Assembly: GCA_900470445.1 (NCBI GenBank)
Contig: UCAU01000022.1
Location: 41,977 to 105,976 of the forward strand
DNA: 64,000 nucleotides
Source: Hyphomicrobiales bacterium
GTDB taxonomy: Bacteria; Pseudomonadota; Alphaproteobacteria; Rhizobiales; Devosiaceae
Direction: 5' to 3'
The translations under genes were made by a program, and so were the position numbers. Positions 16,361 to 24,770 of the stretch are shown here, one piece after another (the stretch's first letter is position 1; each line of letters starts with the position of its first letter). The notes under the pieces are model-generated. The model ran no database searches and was not told the DNA's origin. It worked only from the letters and a program-made list of their open reading frames with translations.

Positions 16361-17078
16361 TATCAACAATGTCCGCAAGACCTTTGGTGAAACCGAAGTT
16401 CTCAAGGGCGTGACGATCGAAGTCGAAAAGGGCGAGATCGTCACGATTATTGGCCGCAGTGGTTCGGGCAAGTCGACCCTTCTGCGTTGTATCAATGGCC
16501 TTGAAACCATCCAGGATGGCGACATCCGCATCAATGGCCAGCGCGTGCACGACACCAATACCGACCTGCGTCGCCTCCGTCAGAAGGTTGGCATCGTCTT
16601 CCAGCAGTTTAATCTTTTCCCGCATATGACGGTGGAGCAGAACATCACTCTGGCACCTACACTGTCCAAGCGCGTGGCCAAGGGCGAGTCCGCTCGCAAG
16701 CTTGCCCTCGAGGTACTGACCCGCGTCGGGCTTGCCGAAAAGATCGATGCTTTTCCCGAACAACTGTCCGGCGGTCAGCAGCAGCGCGTCGCCATCGCGC
16801 GCTGCCTGGCCATGGGGCCGGAGCTGATGCTGTTCGACGAGGTGACCTCGGCACTCGACCCCGAACTCGTGGGTGAAGTGCTTAAAGTCATGGAGGATCT
16901 GGCTCGTCAGGGCATGACAATGATCCTTGTAACCCATGAGATGAACTTCGCACGCAATGTCGCGTCCAAGATCGTTTTCATGCATGCCGGCAAGGTTCAC
17001 GAACAAGGTGCACCGGCCGAGCTGTTCGCCAATCCGGCGACGCCGGAGCTGAAGAATTTCATCAGCTCAACCAAGTGA
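16347..17078 (+). CDS. Polar amino acid ABC transporter ATP-binding protein (GlnQ family)
   Basis: 243 residues, the usual GlnQ/HisP size. Walker A GRSGSGKST (about 36-44), signature LSGGQQQRVAIAR (about 138-150), Walker B LMLFDEVTSALDPE and the switch histidine in LVTHEMNFAR are intact. Walker B has EVTSALD as in amino acid importers. It powers the two permeases encoded upstream. Confidence 0.96.
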   Translation: MAFVDINNVRKTFGETEVLKGVTIEVEKGEIVTIIGRSGSGKSTLLRCINGLETIQDGDIRINGQRVHDTNTDLRRLRQKVGIVFQQFNLFPHMTVEQNITLAPTLSKRVAKGESARKLALEVLTRVGLAEKIDAFPEQLSGGQQQRVAIARCLAMGPELMLFDEVTSALDPELVGEVLKVMEDLARQGMTMILVTHEMNFARNVASKIVFMHAGKVHEQGAPAELFANPATPELKNFISSTK

Positions 17079-17101
17079 CTAAGGGAAAAGGGAACTACAC
17101 T

Positions 17102-17881
17102 ATGAACTTCAAGACCGCCTTCGCGGCCGCAGCTGTCGGCCTGATGGCCCTAGCACCAGTCGGCGCCTTTGCCGACAAGCTCGAAGACATCCTTAACAAT
17201 GGCACCGTGCGCGTCGGCGTGCTTGCTGACTCCGCGCCTTGGGGCTTCCGCGATGGAGCTGGCGAACTGACCGGTTTCGATATTGGCCTTGCTGAGCTCA
17301 TCGCTGCCGACCTGGGCGTTGAGCTGCAGATCGTTGAAGTCACCGGCGCTGCCCGTATACCGAGCCTGCTGTCCGACCAGATCGACGTGCTGATCGCAGC
17401 CGCCGGCGCAACGCCCGAACGCGCCCAGCAGGTCATGTTCACAGCCCCCTATGTAGCGACCGACCTTGGTGTTTTCGGCCCTGCTGATGCCCCCGGATTC
17501 CAAAGCGCGGCAGACATGGCTGGCACCTCGATCGCAGTGGCTCGCGGCACGACGCTTGACGTCTGGCTCACCGACAATGCTCCCGGCGCCAATATTGTGC
17601 GCTTCGAAGACGCCGCCAGCGCGCTGGCTGCCTTTGCCGCGGGCCAGACGCAGTATTTTGCCGAGAACAGCATCATCGCCAAGAACGCCGAAGGCGCTGC
17701 AAATCTCGAGCTCAAGTTCCGCATCCGCCAGTCGCCGGCCCATATCGCGGTCAGCCAAGGCGAGCACAACCTGCTGCAGTGGCTCAATACCGATCTGTTT
17801 TACAACCGTCTCAACGGCAAGTTGGACGCACTTCAGGTCGAATTCTTCGGCGAAGCCAGCGCCGTTCCCAATATGCTCTAA
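17102..17881 (+). CDS. Amino acid ABC transporter substrate-binding protein (SBP family 3)
   Basis: 259 residues from the ATG at 17102; AAGGGAA lies upstream, and the earlier ATG at 17075 overlaps the ATPase gene. A signal peptide (about 1-24, ending GAFA) is followed by VRVGVLADSAPWGFRD and TGFDIGLAELIAADLG, the hallmark opening of family 3 binding proteins. It captures the imported amino acid or derivative in the periplasm. The ligand pocket cannot be assigned from sequence alone. Confidence 0.94.
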   Translation: MNFKTAFAAAAVGLMALAPVGAFADKLEDILNNGTVRVGVLADSAPWGFRDGAGELTGFDIGLAELIAADLGVELQIVEVTGAARIPSLLSDQIDVLIAAAGATPERAQQVMFTAPYVATDLGVFGPADAPGFQSAADMAGTSIAVARGTTLDVWLTDNAPGANIVRFEDAASALAAFAAGQTQYFAENSIIAKNAEGAANLELKFRIRQSPAHIAVSQGEHNLLQWLNTDLFYNRLNGKLDALQVEFFGEASAVPNML

Positions 17882-17897
17882 GGATTGCTCCAGCATC

Positions 17898-18242
17898 ATG
17901 ACCCAGCGTTTCGAAATCGGCCCCCGTATGAGCCAGGCCGTCGTTCACAACGGCATCGTTCATATCGCCGGCCAAGTGGCGGACAACCGCAAATCTTCGC
18001 TTGAGCAGCAGACCAAGGAAGTTCTGGCCAAGATCGAGAACCTTCTCGCTCAAGCCGGAACCGACAAGTCCAAACTGCTCTCTGTGACAATCCTCTTGCC
18101 GCACATCATCGATTTCGATGCGCTCAACGCTGTCTATGACGCCTGGATCGACCCGGCCAATCCGCCAGCCCGCGCCTGCTATGAGGCGCGCTTGGCCGAC
18201 CCTGACCTGCGGGTCGAAATGACCGCTGTCGCAGCTATTTAA
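17898..18242 (+). CDS. RidA-family enamine/imine deaminase
   Basis: 114 residues starting at ATG 17898. The conserved arginine in NPPARACYEARL and the C-terminal VEMTAVA segment match active RidA proteins, which hydrolyse 2-aminoacrylate and similar enamines to keto acids and ammonia in the cytoplasm. The gene sits between the binding-protein gene and a deacylase gene. The PLP enzyme at the head of the operon may generate the enamine it removes (inference). The ribosome site is weak, so translation may be partly coupled to the gene before it. Confidence 0.9.
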   Translation: MTQRFEIGPRMSQAVVHNGIVHIAGQVADNRKSSLEQQTKEVLAKIENLLAQAGTDKSKLLSVTILLPHIIDFDALNAVYDAWIDPANPPARACYEARLADPDLRVEMTAVAAI

Positions 18243-18250
18243 GGTCCTTT

Positions 18251-18285
18251 GGCGGCGGGACAGCCCGCCGCCACTTCCTCTTTTT
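18251..18285 (+). terminator. Intrinsic terminator-like hairpin with T-run inside the operon
   Basis: GGCGGCGGG (18251-18259), loop ACAG, CCCGCCGCC (18264-18272), then a pyrimidine stretch ending in TTTTT (18281-18285). This is the best intrinsic terminator shape in the window. It lies after the RidA gene and before the deacylase gene, so the deacylase and regulator genes may be expressed at a lower level by read-through. Confidence 0.75.
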
Positions 18286-18299
18286 AGAAATCCTAGTCC

Positions 18300-19304
18300 A
18301 TGCATACTGGCATTTTTCACGATCTAGACCTGAACGCAGACGGCAAGACGACCGGCTATCTGTCCGTTCCGTTTTCCATCGACCGCTCGCCCTATTTCCA
18401 GGTGAAAGTTCCCGTCATTCGCATCCGCAATGGCCAAGGCCCTAGCCTGTTGCTCATGGCCGGCAATCACGGCGATGAATATGAAGGTGAAATCTGCCTG
18501 GCACGGCTGTCGCGTCTGCTTGAACCAGCCAATATCCATGGGTCGGTCACGATCATTCCTTTCGCCAACGCGCCCGCTGTAATGGCCGCACGCCGTCGCT
18601 CGCCACTCGACGAGGGCAATCTCAACCGGGCGTTTCCCGGCGATGCTGGCGGCACGCCGACCCAACGTATTGCCCATTTCCTGGAACATGACCTGTTCCC
18701 CAAACATGACGTCGTGTTCGACTTGCATTCCGGCGGAACGTCCATGGAGCACCTGCTCTGCGCGCTGATCGAGCGTCAGGGGCCACCGGAGCAGTTCGAA
18801 GAGGCCAAGCGGCTCATGCAAGCCATGGCCCTGCCTTACGGATTTATTGCCGAGAACGGAGCAGCTGCTCCGACCTCCATGGCAGGGGCGGCCCGTGCCG
18901 GCGCAATCGGCCTCAGTGGCGAGTTCGGCGGTGGTGGCACGGCAACCAAGCAGTCCATGGCAATAACCGCCCAGGCCATCGACAACGTGCTGATCGCCAT
19001 GGGCATCTGCGATACGCCTATCCTGTCTCGTGCGCCTCTCGCCGACCAGAGCATGACTCTGCTCAAACTCGAAAGCCATGAACAGGCGATCTACGCGACG
19101 CGACGCGGCTGGTTCGAACCGGCAGTCGCGGTTGGGGACAAGGTCGAGGCCGGCGATGTGGCGGGCTGGTATCACGATTTCGAACGCCTTGATTTGGCTG
19201 AAGAAACCCTGCATTTCCGTCGCGGGGGGATCGTATTATCGCGCCGACTCCATACCGATTCCCAAGCGGGCGATTGCCTCGTCCAGGTAGGGCTTCTGAT
19301 CTGA
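18300..19304 (+). CDS. M14-family deacylase (succinylglutamate desuccinylase/aspartoacylase; DoeB-like)
   Basis: 334 residues. Zinc ligands are visible as H57 and E60 in MAGNHGDEYEGE and H143 in FDLHSGG, with the substrate-binding NLNRAFPG (107-114) and a probable catalytic glutamate in GLSGEFGG (E208). The length and motif spacing resemble DoeB, the N-acetyl-diaminobutyrate deacetylase of ectoine breakdown, but no other ectoine gene is here. It probably removes an acyl group from an imported N-acyl amino acid in the cytoplasm. The ATG at 18300 has no strong ribosome site. Confidence 0.88.
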   Translation: MHTGIFHDLDLNADGKTTGYLSVPFSIDRSPYFQVKVPVIRIRNGQGPSLLLMAGNHGDEYEGEICLARLSRLLEPANIHGSVTIIPFANAPAVMAARRRSPLDEGNLNRAFPGDAGGTPTQRIAHFLEHDLFPKHDVVFDLHSGGTSMEHLLCALIERQGPPEQFEEAKRLMQAMALPYGFIAENGAAAPTSMAGAARAGAIGLSGEFGGGGTATKQSMAITAQAIDNVLIAMGICDTPILSRAPLADQSMTLLKLESHEQAIYATRRGWFEPAVAVGDKVEAGDVAGWYHDFERLDLAEETLHFRRGGIVLSRRLHTDSQAGDCLVQVGLLI

Positions 19305-19325
19305 TTGGCCAATGAGGTGGGCAGC

Positions 19326-20393
19326 ATGCATGATGACCTGACTGCCCACTCCTTCGATGACGTGGTGCGTATCGAGCCGACGGTTTCGGCCGGTACACAG
19401 ACGCGTGCCAAACCGGTCCGCATCGAGGAAGTCGCTCAACTGGCGGGCGTCTCCGCCATCACGGTATCGCGCGCCCTCCGCAACCCCAATCTCGTGTCAG
19501 AAGCCACTCGGGCGCGAATTCTCGAAGTCGTGCAGCAGACCGGTTATTGGTCCAATCCGCATGCTTCCGCGCTGCGGTCAGGCCGGTCGAGCATCGTAGC
19601 CGTATTCGTGTCGAATCTGCAAAGTCAGCAATACACACAGGCAGCACAGGCCTGCGCCCAGGTCATCGAAGAACATGGCCTGCAAATGATGGTTGGGCAA
19701 ACCTCCTACTCGTATTCCCGTGAACTAACCGCCATCCAATCCCTTCGCGCCCTTCGGCCCGCCGCCGTCTTCTTTACAGGCGTCATCGAGCTGGAAGAAA
19801 ACCGGCAGACGCTACGTGATCTCAACATTCCTATCGTCGAGAGTTGGGCGCACACGCGTGACCCAATCGACATGTTGGTGGCATTCTCGAACGTCGATGC
19901 CGGTCGGCTGGCTGCAACGCATCTGTCCGACCGCGGCTATCGCCGGCCGGCCTTCATTGGGCGCGGCGGCGGCCGTGGCAAACTGCGGCTACAGGGATTT
20001 TCCCAGCGCCTTGCCGAACGCGACATCAACCTAGCCGGCCATGTTGTGATCGATTGGGTGGAAAGCGTCGAGGATGGTCGCATCGCTTATCGCCGCCTGC
20101 AAGAAAGCGGTGCGCAGTTTGATAGTGTCTTCTGCGCCAACGACCTTCTTGGCACAGGCGCAATGATCGAGGCGCTCTCGCAAGGTCAAGGCGTTCCGGA
20201 GCAGGTCGGCATTCTTGCATTTGGCGACCCGTCCACTGCCGGCGCGCTATCTCCACGCCTCTCCATGGTCGGCGTCGATACGCGGGAGGTCGGCCGGCGG
20301 GCGGCAGCCATGATCCTTGCTCGCATTTCAGGCGAGGACTTGCCCAGCCGGACATGTCTTGACCTGTCTTTGGTCGGCGGCGAGACGACCTAG
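19326..20393 (+). CDS. LacI-family regulator of the amino acid/deacylase operon
   Basis: 355 residues from ATG 19326 (GAGGTGGG upstream); a TTG at 19305 directly after the previous stop is a possible longer start. The helix-turn-helix EEVAQLAGVSAITVSRALRNP lies unusually far in (about residues 35-55) behind a 30-residue N-terminal extension. The effector domain is the usual periplasmic-binding-protein type. It closes the operon, and the twin AACGTT operators at 13709 and 13736 are its likely targets. Confidence 0.93.
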   Translation: MHDDLTAHSFDDVVRIEPTVSAGTQTRAKPVRIEEVAQLAGVSAITVSRALRNPNLVSEATRARILEVVQQTGYWSNPHASALRSGRSSIVAVFVSNLQSQQYTQAAQACAQVIEEHGLQMMVGQTSYSYSRELTAIQSLRALRPAAVFFTGVIELEENRQTLRDLNIPIVESWAHTRDPIDMLVAFSNVDAGRLAATHLSDRGYRRPAFIGRGGGRGKLRLQGFSQRLAERDINLAGHVVIDWVESVEDGRIAYRRLQESGAQFDSVFCANDLLGTGAMIEALSQGQGVPEQVGILAFGDPSTAGALSPRLSMVGVDTREVGRRAAAMILARISGEDLPSRTCLDLSLVGGETT

Positions 20394-20441
20394 TTCGTCA
20401 CCACTATGACGCTGCTGGAAACCCGCCGAACCCCGCCAGCA

Positions 20442-20822
20442 TCATCGATCCTGCTCATCACTCCAGCCTTTTGCCCATAGCAGTCCTATGATCCCGCCCT
20501 TTGAAGACGGGAGTATGGCCAAGGGTACGACCACGGATAACGGCACAAGAACATACAGATAGATCAAGGGGCTGCCCCGACCACTGAGCTCCATCTCCAA
20601 CATCACGAAGCCCAGGATATGAACCATAACGGTTATCACGATGAGCGGCAAAAAAAGCCCGACCTTGTAAGCGGCTAAGGGTTCATTGCAGACCGAACAA
20701 TTGTCCACCTGCTCGATGTAGTGGTGAAAGAGCCAACCTCTGCCACATCGTGGACACTTGCATTTAATTCCCCTCCAGATGGACGGCCAAACAGGGCTTG
20801 AAGATTGCGGATCGCTGCTCAT
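20442..20822 (-). CDS. DUF983 family membrane protein
   Basis: 126 residues from ATG 20822 (ATGGAG nearby). Two CxxC pairs, CPRCGRG and CSVCNEPL, form a probable zinc ribbon near the N-terminus, followed by two membrane segments (about 55-80 and 88-110). This is the DUF983 layout, common in alphaproteobacteria, of unknown function. It converges on the LacI gene and stands alone. Confidence 0.85.
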   Translation of the reverse strand: MSSDPQSSSPVWPSIWRGIKCKCPRCGRGWLFHHYIEQVDNCSVCNEPLAAYKVGLFLPLIVITVMVHILGFVMLEMELSGRGSPLIYLYVLVPLSVVVPLAILPSSKGGIIGLLWAKGWSDEQDR

Positions 20823-20943
20823 GACGGATGCTCCATTGCCCACTTAACGTAGTGCGTCGCCGTGTGGCTGCAGGTTTGCCTGAGCAACAGCTTGCCCTCC
20901 GGCATTGGCCGAAGAGCAAGGAAAGAACTGGCTGTCGATTTAG

Positions 20944-22011
20944 TCAGAGCTGGTATCCTGACGTTGACATTGAGAGAGCCACTTCCTCTTCGTTCATGTC
21001 CTCTCCAATTCCTTCGAATAGCGGGGTAGTAATGTAGCGCTCGCCGGTATCGGGGAGCATACATAGGATAACCGATCCCGCGGGCGCGCGCGCCGCGACC
21101 TGCCGAGCAACAGCAAACGTGGCCCCGCCGGAAATGCCGGTGAAAATACCTTCCTTGCGAGCAAGTTCCTGGGCCCACTTGATGCCATCAGGACCCGCTA
21201 CGGGCACCAGTTCATCGTAGTAGGATTTGTTGATGGCCTCCTGGAGGACCAATGGAATGAAGTCGGGTGTCCAACCCTGAATGGGGTGAGGCTGGAACGC
21301 TGGATGGCTCATCAACGGGGCGCCATCCTCAAGGCGCTGTTGGACGTCACCGCTGGCGATAAGCTGGGCGCTCGCAGGCTCGGACAGAATGATCCTGGTT
21401 TCCGGCCTTTCGCGCCGCAGGACTCTTGCAACGCCAGTCACAGTGCCGCCTGTGCCATACCCGGTGACGAAGTAATCCAGCCGCTGCTCCATGAAGTCGG
21501 CGATGATCTCACGACCAGTCGTGGCCTCATGGATGTCAGCATTGGCGGAAGTCTCGAACTGGTGCGCAAGAAACCATCCATTGGCTTCCGCAAGCTCGAC
21601 AGCTTTCTTGTACATGCCGAAACCCTTCTGAGCGCGAGGGGTCAGCACCACCCTGGCGCCCAGCATGCGCATGAGCTTTCGTCGTTCGACAGAGAAGCTG
21701 TCGGCCATTGTTACAACGAGAGGATAGCCCTTCTGAGCACAAACCATGGCGAGACCGATGCCGGTATTGCCGCTGGTCGCTTCGATGACGGTCTGGCCGG
21801 GTTGCAGCGCGCCGGACTGCTCGGCCTGCTCGATTATGGCGAGTGCCAAGCGGTCCTTAACGGAAGCTGCCGGGTTGAAGAACTCGGCCTTGACGTAAAT
21901 CGTGGTGTTGTCGACGCCCAAATTGTTAATGCGGATTACCGGCGTGTTGCCCACCGTATCCAAGATGCTGTCGTAGAGGCGTCCGCGTCCTTCACTCGTC
22001 CTGGTGCTCAT
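20944..22011 (-). CDS. cysK: Cysteine synthase-family enzyme (O-acetylserine sulfhydrylase, CysK type)
   Basis: 355 residues from ATG 22011, preceded by GGAGG. The PLP lysine is K52 in NPAASVKDR, with the phosphate-anchoring TSGNTG at 79-84 and the glycine loop GTGGTVTGV. It makes cysteine from O-acetylserine and sulfide in the cytoplasm. It is about 30-40 residues longer than typical CysK because of a C-terminal tail that includes EEEVALS. Related enzymes (cystathionine synthase, other beta-replacement enzymes) cannot be fully excluded. Confidence 0.88.
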   Translation of the reverse strand: MSTRTSEGRGRLYDSILDTVGNTPVIRINNLGVDNTTIYVKAEFFNPAASVKDRLALAIIEQAEQSGALQPGQTVIEATSGNTGIGLAMVCAQKGYPLVVTMADSFSVERRKLMRMLGARVVLTPRAQKGFGMYKKAVELAEANGWFLAHQFETSANADIHEATTGREIIADFMEQRLDYFVTGYGTGGTVTGVARVLRRERPETRIILSEPASAQLIASGDVQQRLEDGAPLMSHPAFQPHPIQGWTPDFIPLVLQEAINKSYYDELVPVAGPDGIKWAQELARKEGIFTGISGGATFAVARQVAARAPAGSVILCMLPDTGERYITTPLFEGIGEDMNEEEVALSMSTSGYQL

Positions 22012-22605
22012 CGTGTTTTCCTCCGGAGCTGAGCGAAACCTACGCTGTTTCTTAACCGCCAGGTTCAGAAATCTTAATGCGTCACGCCCCGACCGAGCAG
22101 AACCGGTGCATTCTCGTCCCACTCAGCGTTCAATGATGGCTCCTTTGACCGAGCGGATCAGGGGCAGCGGTGCGCATGCAAATATCAATGGTGGACGTAT
22201 CATTTTCAGATGGCCGCCGGGCCGACTGCGCGCCCTGTCGAAATGCCCATCCGTTTTGAGGTCAATCATCGTTAGACGATGAGAGGTCCGGTTGACTCTC
22301 GAGGTTGCAACGCAGCAGCTATCGGCGCCGGGCGGTACCTTGGAGTGCTTTCTGCTCGTCCGCCTTCGTGAAGAGCTGGGCAGCGGCACTACGGCCACCG
22401 GCACGTGAGCGCTCTAACAGATCATTGGTTTCATTATGCCGCCCGTTGGAAACGGGCACTATTTGCAAGGCCCTAAGCGACCTGCACCGCTCGTCCCTTT
22501 ATTGGGAATGTGTATATTTTAGAAGACAAACGGATAGCAGCTTCGGGGTCCGTGCCAGATCTTGTCGCACGGCGATCGAGCCGTTTGGCCAATCTGCCAA
22601 GGTGT
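22012..22605. other. Intergenic stretch, no supported gene
   Basis: About 590 bases upstream of the cysteine synthase gene. Short open frames exist on both strands but none has family similarity, a good ribosome site and sensible composition together. Part must hold the cysK promoter on the minus strand; I could not place it with confidence. Confidence 0.5.
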
Positions 22606-22920
22606 TCAACCGCAGCTTGCACGCACCAAATTACCGGATGCATCTGTTTCGAGGTTCAAACGATCTTCGCTGTAGTTTTGGATCACGGCCTGACCGGGAG
22701 CAATGACTCGCACGTCCCCTTTCGACCTTACGGGAATGCCGTCCACTGTGGCGTCGGATGCTGAGGCCCCCCTCACAGGCTGGCCGAGCTGATCCTGAAG
22801 TTCGGAGGCCCCACAGTCCGTTAGCTGTGGTAGCTGAGCGACAGGCGGGGTAGTGTTGGAGCATCCTGCAAGGATCATGGCGATTGCGAGCGCTGCGCTT
22901 GTTTGAAGTCGGAAAGACAT
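22606..22920 (-). CDS. I78-family peptidase inhibitor lipoprotein
   Basis: 104 residues from ATG 22920 (GGAG seven bases upstream). A lipoprotein signal peptide ends in the lipobox LAGC (cysteine near residue 20). The mature part has the I78 inhibitor pattern: CGASELQDQLGQPV, then VRVIAPGQAVIQNYSEDRLN and the terminal CG, with the paired cysteines conserved. I78 proteins inhibit serine peptidases in the periplasm. It is first in a line of small exported proteins on the same strand. Confidence 0.85.
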   Translation of the reverse strand: MSFRLQTSAALAIAMILAGCSNTTPPVAQLPQLTDCGASELQDQLGQPVRGASASDATVDGIPVRSKGDVRVIAPGQAVIQNYSEDRLNLETDASGNLVRASCG

Positions 22921-22991
22921 CGACAACTCCTATCCGCGACCTACATCATCGGCAGATAAAGGCCAATTTGCGGCCTGCGGCGTTAGCGCGC

Positions 22992-23462
22992 TCACGGTTC
23001 GGCCAATAGAGCACGCATGGCCGCAGCTTCCTTCTTTTCCAGACGGGGCAGAAGCACGCGAATGGTCTCCCCGCCCACGATCTTGCCATCGCGATAATAG
23101 AGCCAGTCCGAAATAATCTCGGGCTCAACTGCGACGCGCTCGCCATAGGCCACGGTATGGACGTTGACCGGCTCGTTAGCGATGACGCAGGTAGCGGCCT
23201 TGGCATCGCCCTCGATCTCGCCGCACCAGAAATGCTCGGTGCCGAGATTGTCTGAAATGCCTAGCTTGAGGGAAAAATCCGCCTCATTAGCGGCAGGGTC
23301 GGCAAAGCGCGCCCAGAACTCGGGCAACGCGGCGCGCGCCTTATCCATTGCCGCATTCATCTGCGCATCGTCCCTAGGGACATCGACAACCTGATCCTCG
23401 GCCAACGCCGGCGTGGCAAGGGCGAAAGCGAATACGAGCGCGGTGATGGGTTTGGCGAACAT
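22992..23462 (-). CDS. DUF2314 family exported protein
   Basis: 156 residues from ATG 23462, which has GGAGGA upstream. A signal peptide ends at ATPALA. The body carries the DUF2314 pattern: MDKARAALPEFWARF, the FSLKLGISDN segment and HFWCGEIEGD, then WLYYRDGKIVGGETIRVLL. The family is of unknown function; members are periplasmic or cytoplasmic small proteins. Gene order and strand match the I78 gene downstream, possibly one transcript. Confidence 0.8.
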   Translation of the reverse strand: MFAKPITALVFAFALATPALAEDQVVDVPRDDAQMNAAMDKARAALPEFWARFADPAANEADFSLKLGISDNLGTEHFWCGEIEGDAKAATCVIANEPVNVHTVAYGERVAVEPEIISDWLYYRDGKIVGGETIRVLLPRLEKKEAAAMRALLAEP

Positions 23463-23591
23463 AAGTAATCCTCCTCGGGCGAGAGATAAGGAACAGGAGA
23501 TTGTTCCAAGAATACGACAGCCGGACAGCCCACGGATTCGGAACAACGAGCGGTCGCTCTGGTGCCGGTGGGCATTTCAGCACTAAGGGGC

Positions 23592-23981
23592 TCAGGAAAT
23601 GTATATGCCCGTAAGGCTGCGCATTTGCGCCGGAGACTCTTGTGTGAGCTGGCAGGCATCGTCGCCCTCGACGACCTGGATCACCTGACCGGCCAGTGTC
23701 AGCATGAATTCATCGTCGGTTTTGCCGTCCGCAAAATCATAGCGGAAGTGCTCCATGACCAACGTGCACTTGCCGGTTTCTTCCGTATAGGTTTCGCCGT
23801 CACCTACAGGAAGGAAGGTCAGGCAATCCCCACCGTCCTGGGTGCAGATTGTGATATTTTCACTCTGAGGAAATGTACTGAGCCGAAATCCCAGAGCTTT
23901 GTTCTCGTAAGAAGGCCCAACCGCGTAGCTGGCGCTGGCAAGGGCAACATAAACGGCAATCACGGAGAGCACTCGTTTCAC
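23592..23981 (-). CDS. Small exported protein of unknown function
   Basis: 129 residues from GTG 23981, preceded by AAAGG; an ATG further upstream (24044) gives an N-terminus unlike a signal peptide. The first 20 residues form a signal peptide ending SASYA. The mature protein has four cysteines that could form two disulfides and no motif I recognise. It is on the same strand as the DUF2314 and I78 genes and may belong with them as an envelope protein. Confidence 0.6.
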   Translation of the reverse strand: MKRVLSVIAVYVALASASYAVGPSYENKALGFRLSTFPQSENITICTQDGGDCLTFLPVGDGETYTEETGKCTLVMEHFRYDFADGKTDDEFMLTLAGQVIQVVEGDDACQLTQESPAQMRSLTGIYIS

Positions 23982-24437
23982 GACACGCCTTTCTGAAGAG
24001 AGGATTGGGGCATAACATTGCGTCTGGCCAAGGTGAAGGATCAATCTGCCATATGACCTGGCTCAGGCTGCACGGCTTTGAGGCCTCCCCTGCCGCTGCC
24101 GCTGGTGGGTCTATCCGATTTCCGCTATTGAACCTAAAGGCCCTTCCCCAAGGGCTTAGAGAGTGCCAGAGCCCTCTGGCCCTCCCGTTGAGCGTCGGTG
24201 GGGATACAGGCGTCCAAACCGCCTCGTCGACGCTTAATCTCCACGCCCAACCGACGGGCTTTTTGTTGCCGGAATCCTGGGTTCTTTATCACTTAGGTCC
24301 GCTGGCTCAACTGGAGGACTTAGGGAGGGCAACGAGCCCCCAAAATCCTTGTCCTCCCGATTTCCCTCTCATTGAAGAACGAGAATGATGCGCTGGTGCC
24401 GCCCAAGAATGCACCGACCAATGCCCCCGAAAGTGCG
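23982..24437. other. Intergenic stretch, no supported gene
   Basis: About 455 bases between two small minus-strand genes. Open frames on both strands are present but have atypical composition and no family similarity. I see no terminator or RNA gene. Confidence 0.5.
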
Positions 24438-24677
24438 CTAGATCCAGCTTGTACCGTCTCCAGTGGAGCATCCGTAAGGCGGCACGGCGCTGGCAAAATT
24501 GGACCGCAGCTTGTCACACCCCCATTTGCGAATGGGTTCCGGCATACGGCTGTTGAGCTCAATTCCGACTTCTTGGTAGGGGGTCTCTGTGTTGGTCACG
24601 TAGCGGTACCAAAAGCCACCAAGTACAACGACAAACACAAGCACGACAATGACGGCCAGGCGGAGCAGTTTGCTCAT
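24438..24677 (-). CDS. Small membrane-anchored protein of unknown function
   Basis: 79 residues from ATG 24677, preceded by AAGGGAAA. One strongly hydrophobic segment (about residues 4-24) is followed by a short outside domain with two cysteines (CDKLRSN and YGCSTGDG). No family is recognised. The start is chosen by the ribosome site; an upstream in-frame start at 24713 has none. Confidence 0.6.
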   Translation of the reverse strand: MSKLLRLAVIVVLVFVVVLGGFWYRYVTNTETPYQEVGIELNSRMPEPIRKWGCDKLRSNFASAVPPYGCSTGDGTSWI

Positions 24678-24770
24678 TTGTTTCCCTTCGGCTGCACAGT
24701 GCTGCAGCGGCACCGCCGGTTACCTCGCATGGCGGCGTAAATCCAGTCCCTGCCCGCGTTCCGAATGTGA

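Noticed and set aside
18300..19304. Assignment of the M14 protein as DoeB and the operon as ectoine catabolism
   Set aside because: Other ectoine genes (ectoine hydrolase, DoeC/DoeD-type) are absent, and the PLP enzyme and RidA do not belong to that pathway.
24320..24562. Minus-strand frame with a glycine-rich hydrophobic segment
   Set aside because: It overlaps the better supported small membrane protein gene (24438-24677) in another frame and lacks a ribosome site.
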